Below are positions 47,907 to 60,639 of a DNA stretch of 64,000 nt, piece by piece. The position numbers were made by a program, and so were the translations under genes. This DNA is from Saksenaea vasiformis B4078 (lineage: Eukaryota > Mucoromycota > Mucoromycetes > Mucorales > Saksenaeaceae), in contig JNDT01001554.1 of the NCBI GenBank assembly GCA_000697055.1, positions 1 to 64,000 on the forward strand, written 5' to 3'. The notes under the pieces were generated by a model. It was not told where the DNA came from. It worked only from the letters and a program-made list of their open reading frames with translations, and searched no databases. Position 1 is the first letter of the stretch. Each line of letters starts with the position of its first letter.

Positions 47907-50900
47907 TTAGATTTTGGTTTCGACAAATTCACCCCAGCTCTTGACTTCACTAGGAATATCATGCGATTCACGCTGTGTGTCTACGCGTTTTTGAACACAG
48001 GCATCCACAAAGAGACGGGCCACCTTGGAATCATTGAGCAGAGGAATACCAAAATCAACTGCAGCACGTCGGCAGACATAACCTTCATCCTTCTGATCAG
48101 GTGCACGCACCTTGGCAAGATGAATCACAAAATCAATGTTGTTGTTCTTGAAGAGTTGGTTCAATTCACGCTTGTTTTCCATCTTGGCCGCAATGGGGAG
48201 AACGGTCGATGCAATGCCTTGCTTCTCCAAGAATTGTTTGTCTTGTTCTGTAGGCACAAAGATAGGATGGCCGAGCTCGTTTTGCAGTGTCTTGGCCACA
48301 TGCACGTAATCGTTTGCATCCGTCACTTCATCACCACCGATCAGCACACCGGCATGACGTTGAGGAATTCGGAAGTTCTGCGTCGATTGGATAGCCGCCC
48401 AGAACGCTTCGTACTTGTCCTTGCCAAAGCAAGCCACCTCGCCCGTCGACGCCATCTCAACACCAAGGAAGGGATCGGCTCCCTGAAGACGGGTCCAAGA
48501 GAACTGGGGCACCTTGACAGCCTGGTAGTCATAGTCCTTGCTCATCAAATCAACAGGCTCAGGTACTTCCTTGCCCGCCAATGCCTTGGTAGCCACATCA
48601 ATAAAGTTCACGCCGAGCACCTTGGAAACGAAGGGGAAGGAACGCGATGCACGCAAGTTGCACTCAATGACCTTGAGTTGCGATGTACCGTCGACATCCT
48701 GTTTGATCACTTGCATGTTGAAAGGTCCAGTGATCTCAAACGCCTTGGCCACCTTGTCAGCAATCTCCTTCAAACGACCCATCGTCGTCTTGTCCAGATC
48801 ACGAGGAGGAAGAATCAATGTCGCGTCTCCCGAATGAACGCCAGCGTTCTCCACATGCTCCGAAACAGCATGCACAAGTACCTCACCCTTGTGAGCAACC
48901 GCATCCACATCGATCTCCTGCGCACCCTGGATAAACTTGGTAATCACCACTGGATGGAGGGGCGACACATCGGCTGCCTTGGTAAGGTTATGCTTGAGCG
49001 CCTCAGGTGTGTAGGCCACATTCATGGCAGCACCCGACAAGACGTACGAAGGACGGACAAGGACAGGGTAACCAACGGATTCGGCAAACTTGTAGGCTTC
49101 GTTCACATTGGTCAGCTCCTTCCATGCAGGCTGATCCACGCCAATCTTGTCCAATGTCTTGGAGAATTGGAAACGATCTTCAGCAGCATCAATCATCTTG
49201 GGGGATGTTCCGAGAATATTGACCTTGTTCTCATGCAACTTGAGGGCGATGTTCTGGGGCAACTGACCACCGACACTGACAACAACACCCTTGGCCTTTT
49301 CCTTCTCTGCGATATCCATCACACGCTCGAAACTGAGCTCTTCAAAGTACAAGCGATCACACTCATCGAAATCGGTCGACACCGTTTCGGGATTGTAGTT
49401 CACCATCACGGTCTTCTCGCCTAGAGCACGCAGACCACGGATACAGGAGACACCACACCAATCAAACTCGACGGAGGACCCAATACGGTAGACACCCGAG
49501 CCAAGCACCATCGTACCCTTGTCCTCAAATGCGACATCATCCGTGGAAGCGTTGTAGGTCGTGTACAGATAGTTGGTATGCGCAGGGAATTCGGCTGCAA
49601 GTGTATCAATGCGCTTGACATAAGGTGTAATGCCTTTGGATTGACGCAAAGCACGGACAGCAAGCTCATTCGAACCAAGCAGCTCGGCCATCTTGACATC
49701 AGAGAAACCTGTCTGTTTGGCAGCCTTGATCAGATCCGTAGGCAACGACTCCAAAGCAACACCGTTCTTTTCAGCCAGCTGTTGATGGACATTGGCAATG
49801 TTCTGCAACTTGTGCAAGAACCACTTGTCGATCTTGGTCAGTTCATGCAGATGGTCCACAGTGTACTTCTTGCGGATAGCAGGATCAGGCGACAACATGA
49901 CTTGGCCAATAGCAAACAGACGGCGGTCGGTAGGGTCTGTCAAGACATCATCCACATCTTTGAAAGGTGCAGGCAATGCTTGGAAACCTTGCCAGCTGGG
50001 ATCGACTTGACGAATAGCCTTTTGCAAACTTTCTTCCCAGGTACGGCCTACTGCCATAACTTCACCAACAGACTTCATAGACGAACCGATGTGGCGGTCA
50101 ACATACTGGAACTTGCTGAGATCCCAACGAGGAATCTTGGTCACAATGTAATCCAAGGAAGGTTCGAAACAAGCGGTGGTAGACTTGGTCACAGCATTCT
50201 GAAGACTGGGAAGTGTATGTCCCAAGGCAATCTTGGCAGCAATGAAGGCCAAAGGATAACCTGTTGCTTTCGAAGCCAACGCACTAAAAAGGAGCAATGA
50301 AATGAGATAAAAGATAAGAGACCAATTTTTTTTTTTTTTTTTTTTTTTTTTTACCTGGAGCGACTGAGACGGGCGTTAACTTCGATGACTTTGTATTCCA
50401 GACTGTGGGGATTCAATGCGTACTGCACATTACATTCACCAACGACGCCCAAATGACGAATAATCTTGATGGCGGCTGTTCGGAGCATGTGATACTCTTC
50501 ATCACTCAAGGTTTGGGAGGGCGCGACGACAATCGATTCACCGGTGTGGATACCCAGAGGGTCAAAGTTTTCCATGTTACACACAGTGATACAGTTGTTG
50601 GCAGCATCACGAACCACTTCATATTCCACTTCCTTCCAACCCTTCATTGATTTCTCAACCAGGAGTTGCGGAGTCAACGAAAGGGATTTGGTAGCAAGCG
50701 AACGCAATTCGGCTTCATTGGCGGCAAAACCGGAACCAAGACCACCAAGCGAGAAGGCAGAACGCACAATGACAGGATAACCGATTTCTTCTGCAGCACT
50801 GAGTGCTTCATCGACACTTTCAACAGCCGTCGATTGGGCCACAGGGATATCGATTTCTGATTAAAAAAAAAAATCGAGATGAACCAGTCAGAAAGCACGA

Positions 50901-51697
50901 TCTTATCGTCATCGGTGTTTAAAATAACTCACCATTGAGTGCCTTGACAAAAAGATCTCTGTCCTCGGAAGTAACAAGTGTCTGGATGGGTGTACCGAGT
51001 ACCTTGATGCCGAGACGGTCAAGAATACCCATACGATCAAGTTGAATACCGCAGTTCAAGGCGGTTTGTCCACCAAATGTCAAGAGAATACCGTCAGGTC
51101 GCTCGTGTTCCAGAATATGAGCAAGGTACTCCGGAGTCACGGGCAAAAAGTAGACGGAATCAGCGAGTGAATGGGATGTCTGGATCGTGGCAATATTTGG
51201 GTTCACAAGTACTGTCTTGACGCCAGATTCACGCAACGCCTTAATAGCTTGGGAACCTATCATATTATTTTTTTTTGAGTTCTCTGTCTCTCCATGTCCT
51301 ATTTATCGTTGTTACCTGAATAATCAAATTCACCGGCTTGACCAATGCTCAGACCACCAGAGCCGACGACAAGGACTTTCTGGACATCGACCAAAGGGAC
51401 TTCGCCGAGGATTTCTTCCGAGACCTTGGCAGCGGCACCTTCACGATTGGCATGCGACACAGTAGCAGAGGAAAAAAGACGAAAAGAAAGGGGTTTGAGG
51501 GATTGGGATACATGAGTAAGTGCCCGACGAGCTGTCAAAGGAGCAGCTTGCGGTCGGAGTGTAGCCAAAGAGAGGGGTTTGGTAGAGAAACGAGTAGTAG
51601 TAGTAGTAGTAGAAGAGAATAAACGAGCACTAGGCAAGGTTGTGGAGGTAATACCACGGTTTACTTGAGAATAGAATCGGTTGTACATCATATTCAC
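47907..51697 (-). CDS. CPA2: Carbamoyl-phosphate synthase, arginine-specific large subunit, mitochondrial
   Basis: Makes carbamoyl phosphate from bicarbonate, ATP and ammonia (from the Cpa1 glutaminase subunit) for arginine synthesis. The N-terminus from about 51697 is Ser/Thr/Arg-rich and matches a mitochondrial targeting sequence ([40 protein letters not shown]). The first synthetase half has [44 protein letters not shown], and [20 protein letters not shown] spliced across an intron at 50282-50353. The second ATP-grasp half has [43 protein letters not shown] and [14 protein letters not shown]. The C-terminus ends GEFVETKI; stop at 47907-47909. Length about 1190 residues, matching Cpa2 plus leader. 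Three or more introns. A fused small subunit is absent, so the mitochondrial arginine type is favoured over the CAD/Ura2 type. Confidence 0.96.
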
Positions 51698-52542
51698 TTG
51701 ATAAGGATGTTGTCAATATAAGTTTTGTCGAACGCCAGAAGACCAGATGTGATCAAGTAAAAGGCACAGTTCATGTATAAGAAGAAAGGTAAAAAAGGAT
51801 AACAATCAATGGCTCAGTCTTCGCTTATTGTTGGTTAACAAAAAAAGCAAAGAAAAAAGAGCTTTGTCGATCCTCTTTCCATTTGACATAACCCCAGAAT
51901 TTAAAGCAATTTTCTGGCTCAGTGACTCGTTTCGGTGAGTCATGATTGATAAAGAGACTCTTTTCTCTATTGACTCACACAAAATCATGGTCCCGTCTGT
52001 CGGAAAACAAAAAATCCCTCAAATGAATTCATCCTTTGCCTTCATTTTACTCCTGGCTCCTATTTGTACCACCTATCCCATTTGTATACATAAACAAATG
52101 AAGAGAGAGAAAAACAGAGAGATATATACACACACTGCATAAAAAGGCAGTAGAATGATGCAAGCGATAAAAACCTTAACAATAAAGATGACCTTGAGAT
52201 TCTTTTTTCATCCTTACCAACGGCATTGATGATTTGTTCTAGATAGATAGATAATCAAAGAGTACATAACAAAACGTTGGCGTTTTAGATCACATTATGC
52301 CATTGGCCGATAAGTTGTACATAATGGCGACAGATTTAAGTTTTCTGGATCTTATCTTTTCCCTTTCACAACAGATCGGGTACGTGTAAATGATTTTATA
52401 GAGCATGAAAATGTAAGTAAATGCACTAAAAAAAAAAAAAAATAAAGACATAATTAAGCGTTTTTTTAAAACACAATGTGAGCAGAAACAATGCGTTGTA
52501 GTTCCTATCAAAATGATATGAGCCAAATTTCATCTTTTTGGT
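51698..52542. other. Intergenic: CPA2 promoter side, Bud14-like 3' flank
   Basis: No gene is supported. It holds short AT-rich runs, a GATA repeat near 52240-52253 and an A-run at 52427-52443. An open stretch at 51806-51988 is unsupported. Confidence 0.4.
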
Positions 52543-55500
52543 TCACTTTTTTTTTTTTACCTCATCGTCCAACGATTGTTTTGGATGTAATGTATCTTGT
52601 TTATCGTGCTGTTCTTGTTCTTGTTGTTCTTGTTGTTGTTGTTGTTGTTGTTCTAATACGAGCGGTTCAGGAGAGGAAGAGGATTCCACCTCAAAGGAGG
52701 GTGTCAACACAGGCAACGGTTTTCCTGGTGCATTGTGTGTCTCTTGTTCGGTTGGTTCCACAGCCGGTTTGTCTTGTTTTCTTTGATCGCGGTTCCAAGG
52801 ATGAAACTGGTATCCCCCTTCATCCTCCCATTTTGAACTTTCACGGCTCTCAAGAAAGTTCACACCTTGCGTAATCAACAATGCCAAATCTGCAAACCCA
52901 TCGGAATAATCATGGTTTTCCTGCGCACTTTTCTTTTTTTGACAACTATCTTCATGCGTCATGTCATCCTCCGTAGGGTCCGTACTGGAAAGCAGAATCT
53001 TTGTGGAACATTCATTGGGCGTCTGTTCCGATTCCGTGCCTGGTCTGTCCGTCCCACGATGGGTGTCATCACTTGCAGGATCCGTGGTAGCTACCGATGA
53101 AGAGGAAGAGGTGAACTGCGAAGAATCGGAAGAACTTTCGATTTCTTTCGGCTCTTCCGTCAAACATGCCGCTTCATTGGTACCCGTAGCAGTAGTAGTC
53201 GTAGTGATCACTGCAGGTTTGTCAGACAATGTACTTTCAGATACAATATGTGGCGCACTGTTATTTTTGATCATCTGTGGATGGAAGAAAGGTGTAGAAA
53301 GACTGATGTTTGATTGCATGTCCACAGCATGATGAAGAGAAGGATTTGAACTGCTGGAAGTAGAGCGATCCATAGGCTGTTCATAAAAGGATTCCGATGT
53401 GGATGCTGCTTTCTTTGATTTTCCCCACCCCACCAAACGCTTCAGTTGTTGCTTAAAAGAAGTATCCTTCTTGTTTTGCGCATCGTGTCGCGCGCTTGCT
53501 TCCCCATCAGAGAAGAGGCGATCGTCCAGAGAACATGTGGAATGGTTGTGCGATGACACCAGAACAACAGAAGACCGCTGGGATCCTGTAGTCGCAAGGT
53601 GTGATGAAGAAGCAAGCGGTGCGAGACGATTTTCATCCACAGCAGGGAGCGACTTCGTTGACGAAGGACGTCTATCGTTGGTTACACTCATGGGAAGACT
53701 CGGTCGACGGTCTTCTGTGCGAGGTGAATCCATCAAGATGTCAAGAATGCTGGGCCGTCTCTCCTGGATCGTCAAGGATGGCGTCAGCGAAGGGCGACGT
53801 GGTTCAGGCGCCACTTTGGATGCTGTTGAAATAGAAGGCGGCGAATGGAAGCTCGATCTTTTCGGTGCAGTGTCTGCTCGACGAATGATAAAGAGAAGTT
53901 CGCTCGTTACTGGCATCTGGGGTCCCCGTTGCTGTTGCTGTTGTTGTTGCTGAAGCACAGTAGCCATGAGTTCATAAGGCTGTAGATCCGTTTCTTTGAA
54001 AAGAAAAAAAGAAGATTTGAGCACACAACTAAGGGCTGCTGCATTCTATCGCTTACCCTTTCCTTCCGCATTGCGCACAGAGAGTCTATAAGGAATACGC
54101 GATCTTTCTGTTTGACTATCTTGACCATGATAATTGTCTGCCTCGGCATCGGGCACATGAAACTTTTGAAGCGCCGTGTTGACCACTGCACCCACCTGCC
54201 ATTCCTGTCGCACAGGGATGATCTTATCGATGCGATCAATCTCTGTTGTTGTTGTTGTAGTTGTTCGCGGTAACTTTTTCTTTTTACTGCGAATAAAGCT
54301 TGGGGTAAAAGGTGTCGTGTAAGCTGCTGTTGTTGTTGTTGTATTATCATTCGAAGATGTGCCACTGACAACTGCACTGTTGCTATTACTACTACTATTG
54401 TTGTTGTTGTTATTACTGCTATTGGTAGTAGCTGCAGCATCAGGGTACAGCATCACTTTTATGTAGACAAGTCCCTCCCGTTCATGAGCACGTTTGATCC
54501 TTCTGTGCAAGTAAAATCGTATCACCGAGTCCTCTTCGTAGGATGTCTTTTCATAACTACTGAAACTGCTGGACCTCGGTCGGCGGCCTGAAGTGGATAC
54601 ATTGGACGACGACGAAGAGGATGAAGAAGATTGTGGTGTTTGCGAACGCGGAATATGTGTGACGGAAGGCATGGGTGTCGTTAAAGGTGTCGTTAATGTT
54701 TTGAAGATGGACATGGGCTTATCCTGCGGAGCAAGTACACAGTCCTCTGAAACGACGGTTGTTAACGATAACGGCCTGTATTTCTCTTTCTCTCTCTCTT
54801 TCTCTCTCTCTCGCTCTCTCTCTCGCTTTCTTTCTCGTTTTAATTACCTCCATCTGAGCCATGAACGGCAAGATAGTACTCAATGGTTCCTTCTGTATCA
54901 TCGGTTGAGAAGTCTTGGATATCGAACCGGATAATAGCTTCACGGACAAGATCATCTGCTGTTGTGTGGGGAAAGATAATGAATGAATGGAAAAGTGGGC
55001 CTTTTCCAATGTTGCCCGCAAACACGCGCAGATCGAGCGATTTCCCGTGATTCTCGTTGCATGGGGAGGCAGATAATGTTTCACGCGTATCAAATGGATG
55101 TATATCTTTGATAGGTTGTTCTTCTTCCATATCGATGACCATGCCATCCTCTTCATCCTCCTCTTCCATGTACACTCCTCCATCCATCTCATCCCCACTC
55201 TCGTCTTCCGATTCGACCTCGTAATGATGCACGCATTCAAGGTCCGCATCACCGGCGATGGTTACAGTTCTCCTATTCTTCGGTTTGACAAATGTTTCTA
55301 TGGCAGTCGCAGAAGCAGGGGAGGTTATTTCAACGTTTCGATGTTTGTTCAAACGTGCAAGCCGTTCATAGGGTGTCTATAGGATTATATAGTGTATGAG
55401 TTCTTTTCTTTTCTTTTCTTTTTGTTACCTCTATATTCTCAGCCGGGATATAACCAATTTCACGGGTTTCAAGGACTTCGACGAGCCACCAGTATATATT

Positions 55501-55749
55501 GGTATCTTCCATCAAGATCAAAGCATCACCTTTAACGACAGATGCTTGACCATCTACAGTTGCACTGAAGGTATGAAGAGCATAGACCAGACTGAAATTA
55601 ATGTTTTCGTCGGGAATACTTGGAGAAGAGGATACAGAAGAAGAACCATCTTCTATCACCATGCCTTCTTCATCATCTTCATCATGCATAATATCGTCAA
55701 GATGATGTCGATCTTGAGATTGCCAAGAAGTAGATATACTTAAAGACAT
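52543..55749 (-). CDS. SH3 and Ras-association domain protein, Bud14/Tea4-like polarity factor
   Basis: The start at ATG 55747-55749 gives MSLSISTSWQSQD. The SH3 domain is FSLVYALHTFSATVDGQASV, LILMEDTNIYWWLVEVLE, IGYIPAENIE and then, after an intron, TPYERLARLNKHRN, a signature shared with Tea4/Bud14 (GYIPA..IETP.ERLAR.N..RN). An acidic region follows, then a Ras-association-like fold (LDLRVFAGNIGKG, FHSFIIFPHTTADDLVREAI, IRFDI). The C-terminal half is disordered with Ser-, Thr-, Gln- and Arg/Pro/Ser-rich repeats (RRPSL, RRPSI repeats) and ends KQSLDDEVKKKK, stop at 52543-52545. The family places PP1 and polarity/formin control at growing tips. Four or more introns. Many microsatellite-coded runs (CAG/CAA, AGC) sit in the disordered part. 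The domain call is firm; orthology to Bud14/Tea4 is likely but not certain. Confidence 0.85.
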
Positions 55750-56009
55750 GATAAATAAATAAAAAAGATAAACAGAAAAAAAAAAGATGGAAACAGCAGG
55801 CGATTTTCTTTAACCCCTTCACTCAAAACTGGTCCCTCTCCCCCGTATTCGTAGAGCAGGAGTCAATACGGAGTTCAGACGACAAAAAAAAAAAGGATTT
55901 CTCCTTTAACCTTTTTTTCTGTCTTACTTTTGGCCCTACTATACACCTATTATACACCTATTATACAGTACTACTACTGTCTATCGAAATACAAGTATTT
56001 ATTATATCT

Positions 56010-56618
56010 TTATCCTTCTATCAACTGGTTCAATGCAGCCAGCACATCACCCTTCGTGTCACGTAATCTCTTCTCGGCTTCAGCTTTGCTCACTTCCATC
56101 TTATTCATCTAAATACCATTCATTGTTTAAATAGTTCAGCCTCTTTGATTTTATTCCAATCCTTACCAAAAACTCAACGTCCTGCTTACTAACTGGTCCT
56201 GCATTGGCATTTTTGTTACTATTCATATAGATTAGTTAAATTGTCAGGGAAGAGCTCTCTCTCTGTGTGTCTCTGTCTCTGTCTCACTATTTGCGCAACT
56301 TACAGTATGCTGGCCTTGTGTGTCTTGGCTGCTTCCTGCAGAAAACTCAGGGACTAGAAAGAAAGAAAGAAAGAAAAAAAGAAGAAAAAAAGGCATTAGC
56401 TTCTCCCTTCTTTCTTCTACCTTTTTTCTTGCCTTGGCTAACTTGTCAACATCAACTTGTCGATTAGCGAGTTCTTCACTGAGATAGCTGGTCACATTCT
56501 TCATGTCTTTGTTGGCTTCTCCCTTTGCACCCGTCTCCACTGGTTCTTCATGTTCTCCTTCGGCATCTGTAGGTCGACCGTTCTGAGGATGTTCTTTTGC
56601 TTCTTTCTGTTTTGCCAT
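56010..56618 (-). CDS. HYPK: HYPK-like protein (NatA inhibitor, NAC-UBA domain)
   Basis: HYPK binds and modulates the NatA N-terminal acetyltransferase on ribosomes. The start at ATG 56616-56618 gives MAKQKEAKEHPQNGR; an acidic N-terminus is followed by KNVTSYLSEELANRQVDVDK and LAKARKKVEERREK (the NatA-contacting helix region), then an exon SLSFLQEAAKTHKAS, and a C-terminal UBA-like domain: VSKQDVEFLMNKMEVSKAEA and EKRLRDTKGDVLAALNQLIEG, stop TAA at 56010-56012. Several introns with CT-rich ends split it. An alternative upstream in-frame Met (56639) would add seven residues. The layout matches HYPK (VT.Y..E, VS..DLE.IM..ME.S...AE..LR). High confidence. Confidence 0.88.
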
Positions 56619-57936
56619 AACTGTGCGTGATTTCAACACGCGCTTCTGCTAGCTTGACTTCACCCGCTTAAGTGTGACTTTTTTGTTCCCCGAAAGGAAA
56701 CACCGACCACCCGCAACTGGTGTATTTCCTCACAGAGAGTGTATGTACTCACAGAGAGTATATCTCCAACAAATGTAGACTGAGTCAGGCTTTGGTGCAC
56801 ATTGCTAGACAGGTGTCTGAGAGAAGTAGTATCATTGACTACAGTAGTTGCCAGGCATACAACACAAGTGTACCTCCAATGAGGTATCCCCGCTGGTAAC
56901 TCCAAGGGGACTTCTTCCTTACATTAGCATGCTATCAGAAAGAATTGGAATGCAAGTTTGCGTAAATTTGTACGCAAAAGGGCCATGATAAAATGCTGTG
57001 CAAGATCAGTTGACAGCACAACAGAGAGATGTTGATCGGAGCGGAGGCACTTTGGCCATGCAATTATTCACCTCTGGAGAAGGCTCAGTTTAAGTAGAAA
57101 AGAAAAAGTTAAGCATCCCATTAGCAAATGACCCAAAAAATGGATCTCTATTTTTTGTAACCTTGATATGATCGTTTTACTTCCCCTTCAATGTCATTCA
57201 TACACAGCCAAAAAAAAATGTCATGTCACGAACAAAGAGGTTTTTTTTTTTCTTTTTTTGCAACATAGCATCATAGGAGCACTTGCTTGGTCATGAACGA
57301 AATGACTTGTGCTGATAGAATTGCTTTTTCCCAATATTCTTATCAGAACTAGCACTGCTTCTCCACTGCTTGATTCCAGTGTGAGTAACCGGTGTGCAGA
57401 TGAACCACAGCAATTATTCGGTTGTTTCTCTTATCCTGATTGCGTTTAACTTTGTTGAAGCAAAGGAACACAGCGCTGCATCCGTTTCTTTTTTTACAAC
57501 ATGAAAAGAAATCACAACAACAACACTCGGTCCTAGGTGAACGACTGCAAATTTTAAAAAAGACGTTGCCGCTCATAACCGACCATATAAGGAGCTCTAT
57601 CATGCATGCACAACTAGGGTTCAATTTTACCATTACCATTATCGACGATACTAGATATCTTATTATTTTTTTACACGTCTACAACGCATTTATTGACTGT
57701 CAAATTGAATTGACGTCTAAGTAAATGTATCGCAGATGCTAAAACGAGGTGTAGTGTGCTTTGGTACGACACCAAAGGATGTAATAGTAGAAGAGAGAGA
57801 CATGGTTATATGTGGATGCTGGTAGTTATTTATACGATTTGCTATGGATGGTGAGGATAACATGATGAATAAAGAAACGCGGGTAATGTTGGGTTAAGTG
57901 GATGCAAGACATGGACAAAATAGTAAGGAAAAGAAG
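56619..57936. other. Intergenic between HYPK and PTC7-like gene
   Basis: No gene is supported in 1.3 kb. A minus-strand open stretch at 56660-56905 (HWRYTCVVCLATTVV) and a plus-strand one at 57440-57724 are unsupported. A CTCACAGAGAGT direct repeat occurs at 56729 and 56748. A T-run lies at 57241-57257. This region holds the HYPK promoter. Confidence 0.4.
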
Positions 57937-59431
57937 CTACAGTCGACGGTCAGGAGAATCTTCCATATCCTTGACGACCGCAACAATAACACTGATATCA
58001 TCTGCCTTTCCTCCCTGCATTAAAAAAAATTAGTTAATTGCACACAAGGGATTCCCATAAGTTGATTTTTACCTGGTAATAGATTCCTTCATTCGTCGCC
58101 CTTGTCTGAAACGGGCTTTCTGCATAAAACTTATCCTCGCTTACAGATTTTGCCCTGCTAGCAAGCGCTTCTGATAATCGCTGAGGATCAAAGTTTAGTA
58201 GCCGTGGCGGTCGATCGTCCGTTCCGGGAACGATGTAGGTCGATACGTGGGATCTTACAATGCGCAAAATTTCTTTGTCGAATAAATTATCAAATAATCC
58301 ATCCGACCCTAAAATGATGATATCGCCCTTTTCCACTTTCACATTGAATGTCTATCGTTGTTATTACCCGATTGGTTAACTTGCTTGATTTGTATTTCCT
58401 TTTCTTACTTACTTGGGCATCCGAGGGTCTATCTGGTGAGCTTGTTCCCAGCTGATAGGGGAAATTGAACGAGTGTTGCTGTTCTTCACTCCGGAAGACA
58501 TAACTATTGCGCCGGATGATGGAGATACCACAATCGCCCAAGTTGGCAATTCTTAACTCATCGTGGCGCAGAATCGCAAGACACGCGGTTGTGGAGCCAA
58601 CGATGCCCTATAAACGAAAGGTCAGACAAAATAAATAAATAAATAAATTTTAACTTTTAAGAGTAAATTTTCTTTTTCTCACCTCTCGTTGGACCTCCTG
58701 CATACATTCTTCATAGCTACGCTGAAGAATATCGATTGGATCAGCATCATCGTACTGGTAAAAGTATGGATCATCCACGTTGTCGAATCGTTCCAGCTCA
58801 AGATACGCATGGTGCATAAGCTTTCTTGAGTACATACCAGGGTTGGCAGCTGGCGTTTCAACATATTAAAATCGATCGATATATAAGACCGAAAAAGATA
58901 AAAAAAAAAGGGGGGGAACAGAACCCGGCAAGTGGTAAACTTACCCAAATTATCGTGCCATCCTCCAACCCCATCTGCTACACCCAATGCGTCCAACCGA
59001 CGGAAATAGGCATCTTCACCGATCTGAACACTGAGATAATGACTGCTATCGTTTATCGCCGGTGGTTTCCGGCCTCGTTTAGGGTATCCCGACGCTGCAT
59101 GCGCAAATATGTAGGAAGGCTTGGGTTTAGCATTCGCTTTATCAAAAAAGTCAAAAAGAGGTAGCGTCTTTGGTTGTGTGGCATCGTCTAAAAGTGGGAG
59201 CGGGTGACATGCATACTGCGGGGTGTGTACAGGAAATGGGGTTGTCGTGGCGGCTACAAAGGACCGGAGGTGGTGAAATGGTGGTGATCGTTGTTTGGTG
59301 GGTGCCAGACGGGATTGGTTACAAAGCGTCACTGCTGGAGCAACTGATCGAACAGCTGCTGTTGTGTAGTTGTGGGTTATGGGTGGAGTAATAAGCTGCT
59401 TTGCAATGGTAAGCCTCGCTTTGGCATTCAT
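57937..59431 (-). CDS. PTC7: PP2C-type protein phosphatase, Ptc7/Azr1-like
   Basis: A Ser/Thr phosphatase of the PPM family; Ptc7 acts in mitochondria, for example on coenzyme Q biosynthesis. ATG 59429-59431 opens a basic, Ser/Thr-rich N-terminus (MNAKARLTIAKQLI; ITHNYTTAAVRSVAPAVT) that fits a mitochondrial presequence. Then YLSVQIGEDAYFRR, LGVADGVGGW (motif D-G-V-G-G-W with metal Asp), HAYLELERFDNV, GIVGSTTACLAIL, ELRIANLGDCGISIIRR, IIILGSDGLFDNLFDKEIL (conserved SDGLFDN) and GGKADDISVIVAVV (second metal Asp). It ends DSPDRRL, stop TAG at 57937-57939. Six or so introns. The spacing of catalytic motifs matches Ptc7/azr1 rather than the larger PP2C types. Confidence 0.92.
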
Positions 59432-60639
59432 GAATTGTGTAGATTAATAATGGGACACAGCGGGAAAGACAAGAGATCGCTGCATGACGGCAAGGGAAAA
59501 TGATTAGCTTCGTATTACAGCGCCGCCTTAAATCCAAAAAAGGCAAGCCAACGCTCCACAGCTGACACGTTGACAACAAAACGCCGAGAGCACCACTTGA
59601 CGCTACTCTGGAAAAAAAAAAAAAAAGGGCAAACACATTATTCCCTTTTTATTTTAGTTTGCCGGTTGTAAATCCTATTCCTTTTATCATGATTACCGGA
59701 CGAACGCGCAGAGAAGGTTAAAACAATCTTCTGAGAAATTGGTCTTTCCAGAGGATTACATCTAGAAGCGCTGGGTCTTCAGAGTAGTGGATACTGTTAC
59801 GGGAAATAAGGTAAAGGATTCCGGCACACAAGCTGCTGTAGAAGTTCTATTTCTACCTACTTGCCCAACAATTGAGCATGTTCACTGGCTGTACAGAAAG
59901 CCACAGCACAGCAAAGGCACATCATCACGTCACTTAACGGATGATCATGAAAAGAAATCAGTCGTTGGTGATGCATATAGTCTTACTGCCGAGATGAAAA
60001 TTTGTTCTTTAAGATTCGCTATACTCACTTGGAATGAACTGCACCCTTCTATACGAGTATCAAGATAGTGTGTGCGTTTTCGATGGCGTCAACTGACTTT
60101 CGGTTGCAATTAACGCGCTTTTTTAGAAGAAGTTCTCCAATTTACGCCGTGCAAATGCAGTATTACATCGTTGGCGTGATCAGCATCGCCATCCAGCAGG
60201 GTTACATAACACATAGATATCGATGACGAATAAACACATTTGCTCCTTGTGTAGAGGAGGTCCTTGTGATATGAGCAACTCGATCTGCTCTGGCACGATT
60301 ATCGTATAGTGAATCACATCCTTTGTACCATAATACTGGAGGAAGTGGTTGACAAGGAAATAAGGAACCGGGTCCAGGAAGTAGTAGTAGACAGTAGAAC
60401 AGGCATCCAATTCATTACATGAATGGCGTGATGATAACACAAAAGCCAGACGCCAAAACAGGTAACAGAATAAATTTATACGTATTATTGGCTCCCATGC
60501 AGGACTCGTCCCAGAATCCAAAATTGATTGGATTTGTTTTTTCCCATACCACCCCACGATGGGTCCACTGGTGGGTGGGGTGGGTTAAGGAGATCTCTTT
60601 TTTGTAACCTTTTTTTATTATTATTACTTTTTTTTTCTT
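59432..60639. other. Intergenic between PTC7-like gene and RPL19
   Basis: No gene is supported. Two single open stretches, 59787-60068 (+, EVLFLPTCPTIEHVHWLYRK) and 60180-60557 (-, DSGTSPAWEPIIRINLFCYL), have protein-like composition but no recognised domain and no clear splice or start context. They may be remnants. The region must contain the PTC7 promoter side and the RPL19 3' flank. Confidence 0.35.

Noticed and set aside
47856..49424. 522-codon open frame on the plus strand
   Set aside because: It is antisense to CPA2, whose ATP-grasp motifs are unambiguous; codon bias explains the open frame.
53399..53953. 184-codon plus-strand frame with poly-Cys end
   Set aside because: Antisense of the Gln-rich part of the Bud14/Tea4-like gene.
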